Source: CADCVT01 sp036389485 (GTDB lineage Bacteria > Actinomycetota > Thermoleophilia > Solirubrobacterales > Solirubrobacteraceae). From it: a stretch of DNA of 40,677 nt. The notes under the pieces are model-generated. The model searched no databases. It had not been told where the DNA came from and was given only the letters and a program-made list of their open reading frames with translations. Both the position numbers and the translations under genes were made by a program. The stretch spans positions 1 through 40,677 of the forward strand of contig DASVPR010000046.1 of the NCBI GenBank assembly GCA_036389485.1. The letters are read 5' to 3'. Below, one piece after another: positions 31,391 to 39,688 of the stretch (its first letter is position 1; each line of letters opens with the position of its first letter).

Positions 31391-33610
31391 ATGAAGCTCT
31401 GGGTCTGCCTCCTAGTGGCCGTCGTCGCGCTCGGATGCGCGCCGGTCACCGCCTCCGCCGGCCTGCGCGCCGGCGCCGCCCGTGCCGACATCACCCCGCC
31501 GGTCGGCACGCCGATGTTCGCCTACACCGCACGATCCGCCATCGCCGGCGGCCACGTCGAGCGGCCGATGCAGATCGTCGCCGACCCCGACCACCACCTG
31601 TACGCGAAGTCGTTCGTGCCGAGCACGGGCGTCCACACGCGGCTGCAGGCGCGCGCGATCGTCCTCGAGAAGGACGGCGCCAAGTACGCGCTGGTCCAGG
31701 TCGACCTCGGCGGCATCCCCTACGCGCTGACCCAGGAGGTCCAGAAGCGGATCAAGTCGACCGGCATCTCCGCGGACCGCGTCCTCATCTCGGCCACGCA
31801 CACGCACTCCGGCACGGGCCCGATCTGGCCGGCCGACAACGGCGGCTACGCGGCGCTCGGCGGCGACTTCTTCGACCCGCGCGTCTTCTCGATCACCTCG
31901 ATGGGCATCGCGGAGGCGATCATCCGCGCTGACCAGCGCCTCCAGGACGCGAAGATCGGCGTCGGCGCGACGACGGTCACCGACGCGAGCCGCAACCGCA
32001 ACTTCGTCCCGTTCCGCCGCAACCCGGACATCCCGCAGGACGAGGCCGGCGCCCGCGCCGCCTCGATCGACCCGGCGCTGACGGTCCTGCGCGTCGACGA
32101 CGCCGCCGGGCGGCCGATGGCGGTCTGGTCGAACTTCGCCATCCACGAGACGTCGTTCGGCGACGGCAACCTGATGTTCAGCGCCGACAACGCGGCGACC
32201 ACGGAGCGGATGGTCGAGGCGGAGCTGGCCAGGACGAGCGGCGGCCGCGACGTCGTGAACGTCTGGACCAACGGCAACGAGGGCGACATCTCGCCGAACG
32301 GCAGCCCCTCCAGCGTCGGCGGGGAGCCGGCCGAGTACGTCAACAGCTCGGCCGCCGGCGCGAACCTCGCGGGCAAGCGGGTCGCCGCGGGTGTCCTGCG
32401 CGCGTGGCGCGACGCCGCGGACCGGATGACCGCCGACCCCGATCTCGGCGCGCGCCGCTCCTTCGTCGCCTTCGACGGCACGAGCTACGACGGCCGGCCC
32501 GTCGGCCCGATCGCCGCGCTCGGCCAGGGCGGCATCGTCGCCGACGACGGGACGTGCTCCCCCGTCGAGGACGCCGCGGGCCCCGGGCAGGGCAAGAAGC
32601 TGCCGGCGCTCATCGGCGCCGGTCTCGTCCCGAGCATCGTCCCGATCTCGCTGTGGAAGGTGAACGGCCTGGGCGTCGCCGCGTTCCCGGCCGAGATCAC
32701 GAAGCAGATGGGCGAGCGGATCCGCACGGCGATCGACCGAGGCGGCTTCGACCGCGTCGCGCTCGCGGGCCTCACGAACTCGTACATCTCGTACACGGCC
32801 ACGCCGGAGGAGTACGACGCCTGCCACTACGAGGGCTCGTTCACGCTCTTCGGGCGCCACCAGGGGCTGAAGTGGATGGACGAGGTGCTCGAGCTCAGCG
32901 GCCCGCTGCTCGCCGACCGCCCGGCGCCGGCCGGGGCGCCCGAGCCGCCCAACCTCGGCTTCGGCCTGCAGAACTCGGGCATCCCGGCGCGCCAGACGCC
33001 CGACGCCGGCACGATCGTCGAGCAGCCCGCGCCGAGCGTCACGCGCACCGGCAAGGTCACCTTCCGCTGGAACGGCGGGGACCCCGCGATCGAGGTGCGC
33101 CGCGGGGTCAGCTTCGTCACCGTGCAGCAGCGGATCAACGGGATCTGGCAGACCGCGTTCACCGACGACAGCTACCAGGACGCCACCGAGCGGACCGGCC
33201 GCGACGTCTGGACCGAGACCGTGCAGTTCGGCGAGTGCGACCCGGTGGGCCGCTACCGCATCGTCGTCGACGGCATGGCCGACAAGGGCTCCGGCGTGCA
33301 GCCGTACCGCGTCGTCTCCGGCGAGTTCGACGTGACGACCGCGAAGCTCGAGGGCGGCGCGCCGACGGTGGAGGGCACGACCGCGAGCGTGAAGGGCCGC
33401 TACCCGGCCCCGCCGGCCGAGTCGCTGCTCGCGACGCCGCGGCTCGTCCGCACCGGCACCGCGCTGCTGAGCGTCACGGCGCCCGACGGCACCGCGACGA
33501 CGGTCTCGGCCAAGCCGGACCCGGCGAGCGGCGCGTTCGCGGCGACCGTCCCCGCCGGCTCGAAGGTCGAGCTGGTCAGGCTGACCGACGGCTGCGGCAA
33601 CACGACCTGA
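31391..33610 (+). CDS. Secreted neutral/alkaline ceramidase family protein
   Basis: The 739-residue protein has a signal peptide (VCLLVAVVALGCAPVTASA; the Cys could be lipidated, but the preceding box is weak). The neutral ceramidase core starts at LRAGAARADITPPVG (25-39), then SATHTHSGTGP (His137, His139 zinc ligands), NFAIHETSF (His252) and NGNEGDISPN, where Ser301 matches the nucleophilic Ser of bacterial ceramidases. YTATPEEYDACHYEGSFTLF matches the late active-site loop. The C-terminal part (about 555-739) holds immunoglobulin-like beta domains. The family hydrolyses the amide of ceramide, though sphingolipids are rare in actinobacteria, so host- or soil-derived amides are likely substrates. 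The start ATG follows GAAGG. The gap to the tyrosinase-partner gene is 79 bp. Confidence 0.9.
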   Translation: MKLWVCLLVAVVALGCAPVTASAGLRAGAARADITPPVGTPMFAYTARSAIAGGHVERPMQIVADPDHHLYAKSFVPSTGVHTRLQARAIVLEKDGAKYALVQVDLGGIPYALTQEVQKRIKSTGISADRVLISATHTHSGTGPIWPADNGGYAALGGDFFDPRVFSITSMGIAEAIIRADQRLQDAKIGVGATTVTDASRNRNFVPFRRNPDIPQDEAGARAASIDPALTVLRVDDAAGRPMAVWSNFAIHETSFGDGNLMFSADNAATTERMVEAELARTSGGRDVVNVWTNGNEGDISPNGSPSSVGGEPAEYVNSSAAGANLAGKRVAAGVLRAWRDAADRMTADPDLGARRSFVAFDGTSYDGRPVGPIAALGQGGIVADDGTCSPVEDAAGPGQGKKLPALIGAGLVPSIVPISLWKVNGLGVAAFPAEITKQMGERIRTAIDRGGFDRVALAGLTNSYISYTATPEEYDACHYEGSFTLFGRHQGLKWMDEVLELSGPLLADRPAPAGAPEPPNLGFGLQNSGIPARQTPDAGTIVEQPAPSVTRTGKVTFRWNGGDPAIEVRRGVSFVTVQQRINGIWQTAFTDDSYQDATERTGRDVWTETVQFGECDPVGRYRIVVDGMADKGSGVQPYRVVSGEFDVTTAKLEGGAPTVEGTTASVKGRYPAPPAESLLATPRLVRTGTALLSVTAPDGTATTVSAKPDPASGAFAATVPAGSKVELVRLTDGCGNTT

Positions 33611-33688
33611 GGGTCACCGCTGCTCGCCACGGCTCGCTGCGCACGACCTCCGTCGCGACCGCATCGGCCTACTTCGAGCCATTTATCA

Positions 33689-33706
33689 CCGCGGCTCCGG
33701 CCGCGG
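33689..33706. terminator. Possible bidirectional terminator hairpin
   Basis: In the 167-bp gap between convergent genes, CCGCGG (33689-33694) and CCGCGG (33701-33706) form a perfect stem with a six-base loop. No T-run follows on either strand, so termination is only a guess from position. The rest of the gap shows nothing recognisable. Confidence 0.25.
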
Positions 33707-33777
33707 CAGCGGTGCTCGCGCCAACACGTCGGGCTTCTGCGCGACGGCGGCACGATCTCCTGCCAGTACGCGGCGAG

Positions 33778-34176
33778 TCAGTCGCGGGAGCCCTCGCGCA
33801 GGCGAGCGACGATCGTGTCGGCCTCCTCGGCGACACCAGCGGCAGAGGCGAGGAACGGCTGAAGATCCTCGCGAAACGGAACCACTAGCGCGAGTGCCGC
33901 GCGCGCCTCCGCAACGAGGGAGACGAATCGGAGGTACGCCTGCTCGCGGATCGTCGTCTCAAGGGCTCGAGCCGTGTTCCCTGGCAGCCCGATGTCCTCA
34001 GGCACGTTGTTGATGAACTGCCTCGCCGCACCGGCGGCCGCGACGGACGCGATCGCGTCGTTGAAGAGGCGCTCGATGTGCTGCTGCCGGCGGTCGCGCA
34101 CGTTGACGGCGTATGTGATGACACCGCCGACTGCGACGCCGATGCCTCCCGCGAGGGCCTGGATGATGATGTCCAT
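33778..34176 (-). CDS. Small single-span membrane protein of unknown function
   Basis: The 132-residue protein starts with a hydrophobic, Gly-rich segment (IIIQALAGGIGVAVGGVITY, residues 3-22) followed by NVRDRRQQHIE, a positive stop-transfer. The rest is helical and cytosolic by the positive-inside rule (RLFNDAIASVAAAG, TIREQAYLRFVSLVAEARAA, VAEEADTIVARL). No known domain is recognised. An excellent AAAGGAG ribosome site lies seven bases before the ATG at 34176. It sits 34 bp downstream of an acyl-CoA dehydrogenase on the same strand but has its own strong ribosome site, and its codon use is more mixed than its neighbours'. I recognise no family. Confidence 0.75.
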   Translation of the reverse strand: MDIIIQALAGGIGVAVGGVITYAVNVRDRRQQHIERLFNDAIASVAAAGAARQFINNVPEDIGLPGNTARALETTIREQAYLRFVSLVAEARAALALVVPFREDLQPFLASAAGVAEEADTIVARLREGSRD

Positions 34177-34210
34177 CGTGCTCCTTTCCGCGAACTCGGC
34201 GGGGGCGCTC

Positions 34211-35344
34211 TCAGAGCGAGAGCGTCTTCCCGAGGATCTCGCGCATGATCTCGTCGGTGCCGCCGCCGATCGGGCCGAGGCGGGCGTCGCGGGCGGCGCG
34301 CTCGATGTCGTACTCGCGCATGTAGCCGGCGCCGCCGTGGATCTGCAGGCACGCGTCCATGACGTCGAACGACGCGCGCTGGGTGAAGAGCTTGGCCATC
34401 GTGACCTCCTTCACGGCGTCCTCGCCGGCGACGAAGCGGCGCAGCGCGTCGTAGGTCAGGCAGCGGCCGGTGTGGGCCGTCGTCGCGATGTCGGTCAGCT
34501 TGTGGCGCAGCGCCTGGTGCTTCGTCAGCGGCTTGCCGAACGTCGTGCGCTCGCGGGCGAACTCGACCGTCCGCTCGTACGCCGCGGTCATCGCGCCGAC
34601 CGCGCCGAGCGCCATGAGCAGCCGCTCCCACTGGAAGTTGGCCATGATCAGGTAGAAGCCCTCGTTCTCCCGGCCGAGCAGGTTCTCCTCGGGCACGAAG
34701 ACGTCGTCGAAGGCGATCGTGGCCGTGTCGGACGCGTGCCAGCCGAGCTTCTCGAGCTTCGACGACGTGACGCCCTCGCCGCGGTCGACGATGAGGAACG
34801 AGAGGCCGTGGTGGCCGCCCTCGCCGGTCGTCTTCACCGCGGTGACGATGAAGTCCGCCCGGACGCCGTTGGTGATGTACGTCTTCTCGCCGCTGACGAC
34901 GTAGCCGCCGTCGACCCGGCGGGCCTGCGTGCGGATGCTCGCGACGTCCGAGCCCGCGCCCGGCTCGGTGATGCCGAGCGCCGCGATCTTCTCCCCGCGG
35001 ATCGCGGGCGCGAGGTAGCGCTCCTTCTGGTCGTCGGTGCCGAACTTCCAGACCGGCGGCGTCGCGATCCCGATGTGCGCGCCGATCCCCGCCGCCAGGC
35101 CGCCGGAGCGGCTGCGCGCGAGCTCCTCGCTGAGCACCGCGTCCGGAAGGTAGCCGCCGTCTGACCCGCCGTACTCCTCCGGGTACTTCAGGCCGAGGTA
35201 GCCCTGCTCGGCCATCTTCGTGAAGACCTCGTTGGGGAACCACTTGGCCTCTTCCCACTCGGGCGCGTGCGGCGCCAGCTCGTTCTCGACGAAGCGGCGG
35301 ACGACCTGCCGGAAGTCCTCCAGCTCCTCGGTGAACGGCGGCAT
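34211..35344 (-). CDS. Acyl-CoA dehydrogenase
   Basis: The 377-residue FAD-dependent enzyme oxidises an acyl-CoA to the trans-2-enoyl-CoA and passes electrons to electron-transfer flavoprotein. Motifs: LGLKYPEEYGG (50-60), ALGITEPGAGSDVASIRT (122-139, FAD/substrate signature), YITNGVRADF, and C-terminal QIHGGAGYMREYDIERAARD. The late loop reads IGGGTDEIM, lacking the medium-chain catalytic Glu; instead Glu240 in FQWERLLMALGAVG aligns with the helix-G Glu used by isovaleryl- and long-chain enzymes, suggesting a branched- or long-chain substrate. The start is ATG at 35344, with GTG at 35356 possible. It follows the ArsC-like gene by 26 bp. A closely similar paralogue lies at 39651-40677. Confidence 0.92.
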   Translation of the reverse strand: MPPFTEELEDFRQVVRRFVENELAPHAPEWEEAKWFPNEVFTKMAEQGYLGLKYPEEYGGSDGGYLPDAVLSEELARSRSGGLAAGIGAHIGIATPPVWKFGTDDQKERYLAPAIRGEKIAALGITEPGAGSDVASIRTQARRVDGGYVVSGEKTYITNGVRADFIVTAVKTTGEGGHHGLSFLIVDRGEGVTSSKLEKLGWHASDTATIAFDDVFVPEENLLGRENEGFYLIMANFQWERLLMALGAVGAMTAAYERTVEFARERTTFGKPLTKHQALRHKLTDIATTAHTGRCLTYDALRRFVAGEDAVKEVTMAKLFTQRASFDVMDACLQIHGGAGYMREYDIERAARDARLGPIGGGTDEIMREILGKTLSL

Positions 35345-35370
35345 CGGGTCGGGCACGGGGGCGCAGTGGG

Positions 35371-35724
35371 TCAGAGGATGTCGAGGACGCGCTCGACCGG
35401 CCGCGCGAGCACCGCCCGGTCGCCGCGCTCGACGATCGGGCGCTGGACGATCTCGGGGTGCTCGGCCATCAACGCGATCAGCGCGTCGTCGCCCGGAGGA
35501 TCGGCCGGGTCGATCCCCAGCTCGGCGACGAGCGGCTCCCGTGCCCGCAGGACCTCCGCCGGCCGCATCCCGCCTTTGCGCAGCAGCTCGCGCAGCTTGG
35601 GCTCCGGCAGTCCCTCGACGTGGTACTCCACCCGGTCGAACTCGATCCCGCGCTCGGTCAGCAGCTCGGCGAGCCGCCGGCAGGTCGTGCAGGTGCGCTT
35701 CTCGTAGACGGTCAGGTCGGCCAT
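35371..35724 (-). CDS. ArsC/Spx-family thioredoxin-fold protein
   Basis: The 117-residue protein matches the ArsC (glutaredoxin-type arsenate reductase)/Spx fold: strand LTVYEKRTCTTCRRLAELL (4-22) with a CxxC (Cys12, Cys15), RGIEFDRVEYH, LRELLRKGGMRP, LIALMAEHPEIVQRPIVERG with the Arg-Pro-Ile turn whose Arg binds oxyanion, and a final basic loop AVLARPVERV. Cys12 corresponds to the catalytic Cys of ArsC. Spx-type regulators also carry a CxxC but are linked to RNA polymerase in Firmicutes, so arsenate/thiol reductase is more likely here. No other ars gene is near. It heads a same-strand run with the acyl-CoA dehydrogenase. Confidence 0.88.
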   Translation of the reverse strand: MADLTVYEKRTCTTCRRLAELLTERGIEFDRVEYHVEGLPEPKLRELLRKGGMRPAEVLRAREPLVAELGIDPADPPGDDALIALMAEHPEIVQRPIVERGDRAVLARPVERVLDIL

Positions 35725-35740
35725 TCCGCCGCCGCACGTT

Positions 35741-35795
35741 ACCCCAGGCAAAGACAGGGGTGCCGCCGTCATGGCGCGCGCGAGGGATGGCGGCA
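35741..35795 (+). promoter_or_regulatory. Adjacent hairpins, possible folded leader RNA
   Basis: In the 270-bp gap between the ArsC-like gene and the sugar transferase, ACCCC (35741-35745) can pair with GGGGT (35757-35761) around the loop AGGCAAAGACA. TGCCGCCGTC (35761-35770) pairs over ten positions with GATGGCGGCA (35786-35795), one of them G-T. A signal-peptide-like reading frame begins shortly after on the plus strand. The GCAAAG in a loop is weakly reminiscent of a c-di-GMP-I aptamer, but the other conserved parts are not visible. It is a structural candidate only. Confidence 0.25.
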
Positions 35796-35806
35796 GATTT
35801 GTCGGC

Positions 35807-35998
35807 ATGCTCGCAGCCTTCCGCTCCTCGCCTGTCTCCTCGCGTCTCTCGCGGCCGCCGCGCCCGCCCCCGCCGAGAGGCTCGAGGCCGGCGCGCCCAC
35901 ACCTGCGCCGTGCGGGCCGGGGGCGTCGTGCGCCGCTGGGGCGAGGGCGGAAGCGGCCGGCTCGGCACCGGCTCGACGCGCGGACCGTCAAGCGTTAG
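35807..35998 (+). pseudogene. Possible remnant of a small secreted-protein gene
   Basis: An ATG at 35807 opens MLAA; the neighbouring frame from about 35818 then reads LPLLACLLASLAAAAPAPAE, a convincing signal-peptide core, followed by a Pro/Ala/Cys-containing stretch to about 35990. One frame change would join them into a secreted protein, but as it stands no start codon leads into the signal-like frame. It overlaps the 3' end of the sugar-transferase gene by a few bases. It could be a decayed gene, a sequencing indel or chance in GC-rich DNA. Nothing else is seen in this gap apart from the hairpins upstream. Confidence 0.22.
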
Positions 35999-38835
35999 TC
36001 GTCGTCGCCGGAGCGGCGCGAGTCCGGCACGCGCAGCGAGGCGCGCCGGCCCAGCAGCGTCGCCGCGACCGTCTTCACGAGGATCTCGACGTCGAGGAAC
36101 AACGACCACTTCTGCACGTAGTAGAGGTCGAGGCGGATGACCTCGTCGTAGCGGTCGTCGCGGCGACCGGAGATCTGCCAGAGGCCCGTGATGCCCGGGC
36201 GCACCAGGTAGCGACGGGCCTGCCAGTCCTCGAGCGCGTAGTAGTCCGAGGCGCTGATGGGCCGCGGGCCGACCAGCGACATGTCACCCCGCAGCACGTT
36301 GAACAGCTGCGGCAGCTCGTCGACGGCGAACCGGCGGAGGACGCTGCCGACCGGGGTGGCGGGCGCCTCGCGCATCGGCCCGCGCGGCATGTACGTCGTG
36401 CGCAGCTTGTACAGGTCGAACGGGAACCCGCCGGTGCCCGGCTGCGAATGCCGGAGGATCGCCGGCCCGCGCGACGACGCGCGGATCGCCACTACGGCGA
36501 CGAGCATGAGCGGCGCGGTCATGACGAGCAGCACCGTTGCCGCGACCAGGTCGAAGACGCGCTTCGCCATCCGCTGTCCGGTGTCGAAGACGGGCAGCCG
36601 GAGCTCCTCGAGCGGCAGCGGCTCGCCGGGCACGTACCGGCTGAGGGCGACGAGGAAGTTGCGGCCGCCCGACAGCCCGTGCAGCTCGATCCCGCGGTTC
36701 CATGCGAACGACGCGATCTCCGCGACGTCGCCGTCCGGCAGCTCGGGGTCGCAGACGATCAGCTCGTCGATGCGGCGCTCGCGGACGATGCGGTCGCGCT
36801 CGTGCAGCAGCCCGAGGCACGGCAGCCCGTCTAGCGCGGCGTCCTCGGCGGTCGTGATGTAGCCGACGACGCGGCCGCGCGGGCTGTCCTCCGGCATCGC
36901 CTGCGCCACCTCGGCAACGCGCTCCGGCGCGCCGAGGAGCGCGATGTTCGGCACGCGCCCCATCGCCTGGCGCGCGAACCATCGCGTGCCGCGCGCCTGC
37001 AGCGCGCGCCCGAGCCCGATCGCCGGAGCGGCGGCCGCGAGGGTGATCCAGATGGTCTCGTGGCTCGGGATCTCCGGGCCGCCCAGGATGCGGACGACGG
37101 AGACGAAGACGGCGGCCTGGGTCAGGGCGGCGGCGACGCGTGCGAAGCTCGTCCGGCGGCGCTCGGCGAGATAGAGCCCGGCACGCAGGAACAGCAGCGC
37201 GACCAGGAGCGTGACGAAGGCGACCCGCTCGTCCGCCCACTCGGCCGCCGCGCCGACGTCCTCGGCACCGCCGGCGATGAGGGCGGAGGCCACGAGTCCG
37301 ACCCAGACGCCGAGCGCGTCGACGGCCAAGAGCGTCGTTAGCCGCGCCGACGCGATGAGGACGGGGTGGGAGAACCACCAGGCGAGAAAGCGCACGGGCC
37401 GCTTGAAGCTCGGCCCGCGACCATGCCGGCCTCCGTTCGGGGACAGCAGGCGCTCGCGCGCGACCTCCAGGCTCTCGCGCGTCTGCGGCCGGCGCTGCTC
37501 CCGTGCGAGCTGCTGCCAGAGCACGGACGCCGCGTGACGGGTCCCGGTGTCGGTGGCCTGGTCCTCGAGCACGCGCGAGACGGCCTCCGTGGCCACCTCA
37601 GCCTCGCCTCGCGAGCTGGCGGCCGTCGCGAGCGCGAGCAGCTCCGCGGGATCGATCACCTCGCCGGAGAGCAGCGACTGCCACACGCCGTCCGAGATGT
37701 CCGGCCCGGTGCGCTCGACGTGCTCGACGATCACGTCCGGGACCGTGAAGCAGACGTCGTCGCCCGGGACCTCCTCGAGCAGCGCCGTGCCGGCGTCGAG
37801 GCCGTGCGTCGCCCAGGCCAGCGCGCCCTCGAGCGCGTCGTCGTCCACGTCGTGCGTCAGGTAGCACCCGAGCACGCTCAAGAGCCAGCCCTTCGCCACC
37901 GGCCGCGTCTGGCCGGCGCGCCGCCAGTCGACGGCCGCGCGGACGAGCGCGACGCCCGTGGGCACGCTCTCGACGGCGGCCCGGAAGCGGCGGATCCTGC
38001 GATCGCCGGAGGCGAGGTGCCGCGCGAGCTGGCGTACGCCGTTGCCGACGTCCCGGTAGACGCGCCGCGCGCGCGTCTGCTCGGCCCGGGTCCAGTCGAG
38101 CGGCAGCTCGTGCTCCTGCGCCAGCTGGAAGATGTCGCGCGCGCGCTGGCCCAGCACCCCCGGTGCGGTCACGTGCCGCTCCTGGTCCGCGGGGTTGAGC
38201 GTCGCAAGGATGCGGCGCCCGCGGGCGGCGGCCAGCCACCGCCGCAGGAGCGCGGCGTCGATCGCACCCTCGTCGAGGTAGCCTCCGAGGTCGTCCAGCC
38301 AGAGCACGCATCCCCGGCGTGCCCAGAGGAACGGCAGGCGACGGACCTGCAGGAGCTGGCGCAGCGGCTGTCCGGGGCCGTCGGAGGCGGCGCGCGGCTT
38401 CAGCACGTAGCAGGACGGGAACAGCTCGGCGGCGACCTGCTGCGCGGTCCTGCTCTTGCCCGCTCCAGAGGCGCCGACCAGGACAACGAAGTTCGCCTCG
38501 TGCAGGAGCGTACGCAGGTCGTCGTCCGTGTCCCGATCGACGTACGGGGCTCGGTCGCCGTCGTCCTCGTACCGCTCAGCGACCGAGGAGCGCACGGCCC
38601 CGAGCTCCCATGGCGTGGTGACCGCCAGCGGCGCGGGGGGCGGGTCGACGAGCTCGTTGACGAGGGCGCGGCGCCCCCGCAGGTGATAGCCGGCGACGGC
38701 CGCCAGGATGACGGCGAGCGCGGTCGCCTGCTCCTTGGGCCCGTCGATGCCGAGCCGCCGCAGCTGATCGAGCTGGGTCGCGGCGTAGAGCAACACCGTC
38801 GCGACGCCTGCCGCGAGGAGTCGAAGAGCACTCAT
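35995..38835 (-). CDS. P-loop NTPase fused to a polyprenyl glycosylphosphotransferase
   Basis: This 946-residue protein has two unrelated halves in one open frame. After two N-terminal hydrophobic segments (5-20, 38-50), residues 95-465 form a STAND-like P-loop NTPase: APYVDRDTDDDLRTLL, Walker A VLVGASGAGKSRTAQQ (118-133), Walker B CVLWLDDLGGYL (176-187) and RRILATLNPADQ as sensor strand, then a helical tail. Residues 490-610 hold four or five membrane helices, 625-735 a Rossmann CoA_binding_3-type domain (VPNIALLGAPERVAEVAQ, RIDELIVCDPELPDGD) and 755-946 a bacterial sugar transferase: KRVFDLVAATVLL, YKLRTTYMP, VDELPQLFNVLRGDMSLVGP (838-857) and RPGITGLWQISGR. That family moves a sugar phosphate from UDP-sugar to undecaprenyl phosphate to begin exopolysaccharide. 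The ATG at 38835 is chosen; a more upstream GTG is possible. Such a fusion is unusual. Confidence 0.85.
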   Translation of the reverse strand: MSALRLLAAGVATVLLYAATQLDQLRRLGIDGPKEQATALAVILAAVAGYHLRGRRALVNELVDPPPAPLAVTTPWELGAVRSSVAERYEDDGDRAPYVDRDTDDDLRTLLHEANFVVLVGASGAGKSRTAQQVAAELFPSCYVLKPRAASDGPGQPLRQLLQVRRLPFLWARRGCVLWLDDLGGYLDEGAIDAALLRRWLAAARGRRILATLNPADQERHVTAPGVLGQRARDIFQLAQEHELPLDWTRAEQTRARRVYRDVGNGVRQLARHLASGDRRIRRFRAAVESVPTGVALVRAAVDWRRAGQTRPVAKGWLLSVLGCYLTHDVDDDALEGALAWATHGLDAGTALLEEVPGDDVCFTVPDVIVEHVERTGPDISDGVWQSLLSGEVIDPAELLALATAASSRGEAEVATEAVSRVLEDQATDTGTRHAASVLWQQLAREQRRPQTRESLEVARERLLSPNGGRHGRGPSFKRPVRFLAWWFSHPVLIASARLTTLLAVDALGVWVGLVASALIAGGAEDVGAAAEWADERVAFVTLLVALLFLRAGLYLAERRRTSFARVAAALTQAAVFVSVVRILGGPEIPSHETIWITLAAAAPAIGLGRALQARGTRWFARQAMGRVPNIALLGAPERVAEVAQAMPEDSPRGRVVGYITTAEDAALDGLPCLGLLHERDRIVRERRIDELIVCDPELPDGDVAEIASFAWNRGIELHGLSGGRNFLVALSRYVPGEPLPLEELRLPVFDTGQRMAKRVFDLVAATVLLVMTAPLMLVAVVAIRASSRGPAILRHSQPGTGGFPFDLYKLRTTYMPRGPMREAPATPVGSVLRRFAVDELPQLFNVLRGDMSLVGPRPISASDYYALEDWQARRYLVRPGITGLWQISGRRDDRYDEVIRLDLYYVQKWSLFLDVEILVKTVAATLLGRRASLRVPDSRRSGDDD

Positions 38836-39070
38836 CGCCCTCCCCCTGCCGCTCCGGACATTACCGAGCGGCCCGGTTGTCCACTCGCTCCGGACACTCT
38901 CTCGTCCCGGCACGGATGTTAGCGCGGTACGGCGTAGATGTCAGCGTAGTGCGAGGCCGACGAATCGTCCTGGTAGGCTCCACCCGCGTCGCGCCGGCGG
39001 AGAGGTACGTCCACTTCCCCGGCGAACACTGCAAGCACGCCGCACGCGGGTCGATCCGCGGCCGTGAGTG
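38836..39070. promoter_or_regulatory. Divergent regulatory region with repeated boxes
   Basis: The 235-bp gap between the NTPase-transferase and the Xre-type regulator is comparatively A/T-rich. It holds GCTCCGGACA twice (38851-38860 and 38887-38896, 36 bp apart), with TGTCC at 38878-38882 forming an inverted repeat with the second GGACA. GATGTTAGCG (38915-38924) and GATGTCAGCG (38937-38946) are 22 bp apart, two helical turns. These are candidate operators for the adjacent regulator. No clear -35/-10 pair stands out. Confidence 0.35.
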
Positions 39071-39688
39071 ATGACCGAGGACACCTTCGCCGAGACGTTC
39101 GCGCAGATCAGGAAGCGCCGCCGCATCCCGCTGCGCTTCTTCGAGGAGCACGCCGGCCTCAAGGCGTCGTACGTGCACGACGTCGAACGCGGCGCGCTCC
39201 TGCCGAGCACCGAGAAGTTCGCCGCGCTGCTGCGCGTGCTGCGCGAGGTCGCCGTCGACCAAGGCGCCGCCGATCCCGACGAAGATGGACGGCGCCTCTT
39301 CCGGGAGCGCGAGCGCGTCGTCCTGGTCCAGCGCCACGGCGTCGAGCCGGAGCTCGCCGAGGCGATCATCGACCTCCGCGCTCTCGACCTCGGGCAGCGC
39401 GAGGACATCGCGGAACCGCTTCGCGCGGCCGTGGAGCTGTTCGCGGGCCTCGACGTTCAACAGCGGCGCGCGGTCGCCCGCACCGTCGTCCAGGCCGCGC
39501 AGGCGCTGCTGGCGCGGGCGCCGGAGGAGCGCGCGCGCCTCGGTTCCCACATGCAGAAGGGGATCCTCGATGCGCTGACGGCGCGCGGCGCCGCCGATGA
39601 CGGCCTGAGCGTGCCCCCGCAGCCTCGACAGAGCCCGCCGGCCTCCAGCCCTAGAGCCCGTACGAGCGCCCGATCACGTCGAGCATGA
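39071..39688 (+). CDS. Xre-family helix-turn-helix regulator
   Basis: The 205-residue protein has an HTH_3/Xre domain at residues 8-62: FAQIRKRRRIPLRFFEEHAG, then LKASYVHDVERGALLPSTEK with the typical recognition helix and 'S-Y-V-x-x-V-E-R-G' turn. The middle (about 75-165) is helical with acidic runs (PELAEAIIDLRALDLGQRED, DVQQRRAVARTVVQAAQALL), perhaps an oligomerisation or ligand domain. The C-terminal 40 residues are disordered Pro/Ser/Arg. ATG 39071 is chosen over the adjacent GTG 39068. It diverges from the NTPase-sugar transferase and probably controls it, using the repeated boxes in the gap. Its 3' end overlaps the convergent acyl-CoA dehydrogenase by 38 bases. Its inducer is unknown. 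Confidence 0.85.
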   Translation: MTEDTFAETFAQIRKRRRIPLRFFEEHAGLKASYVHDVERGALLPSTEKFAALLRVLREVAVDQGAADPDEDGRRLFRERERVVLVQRHGVEPELAEAIIDLRALDLGQREDIAEPLRAAVELFAGLDVQQRRAVARTVVQAAQALLARAPEERARLGSHMQKGILDALTARGAADDGLSVPPQPRQSPPASSPRARTSARSRRA

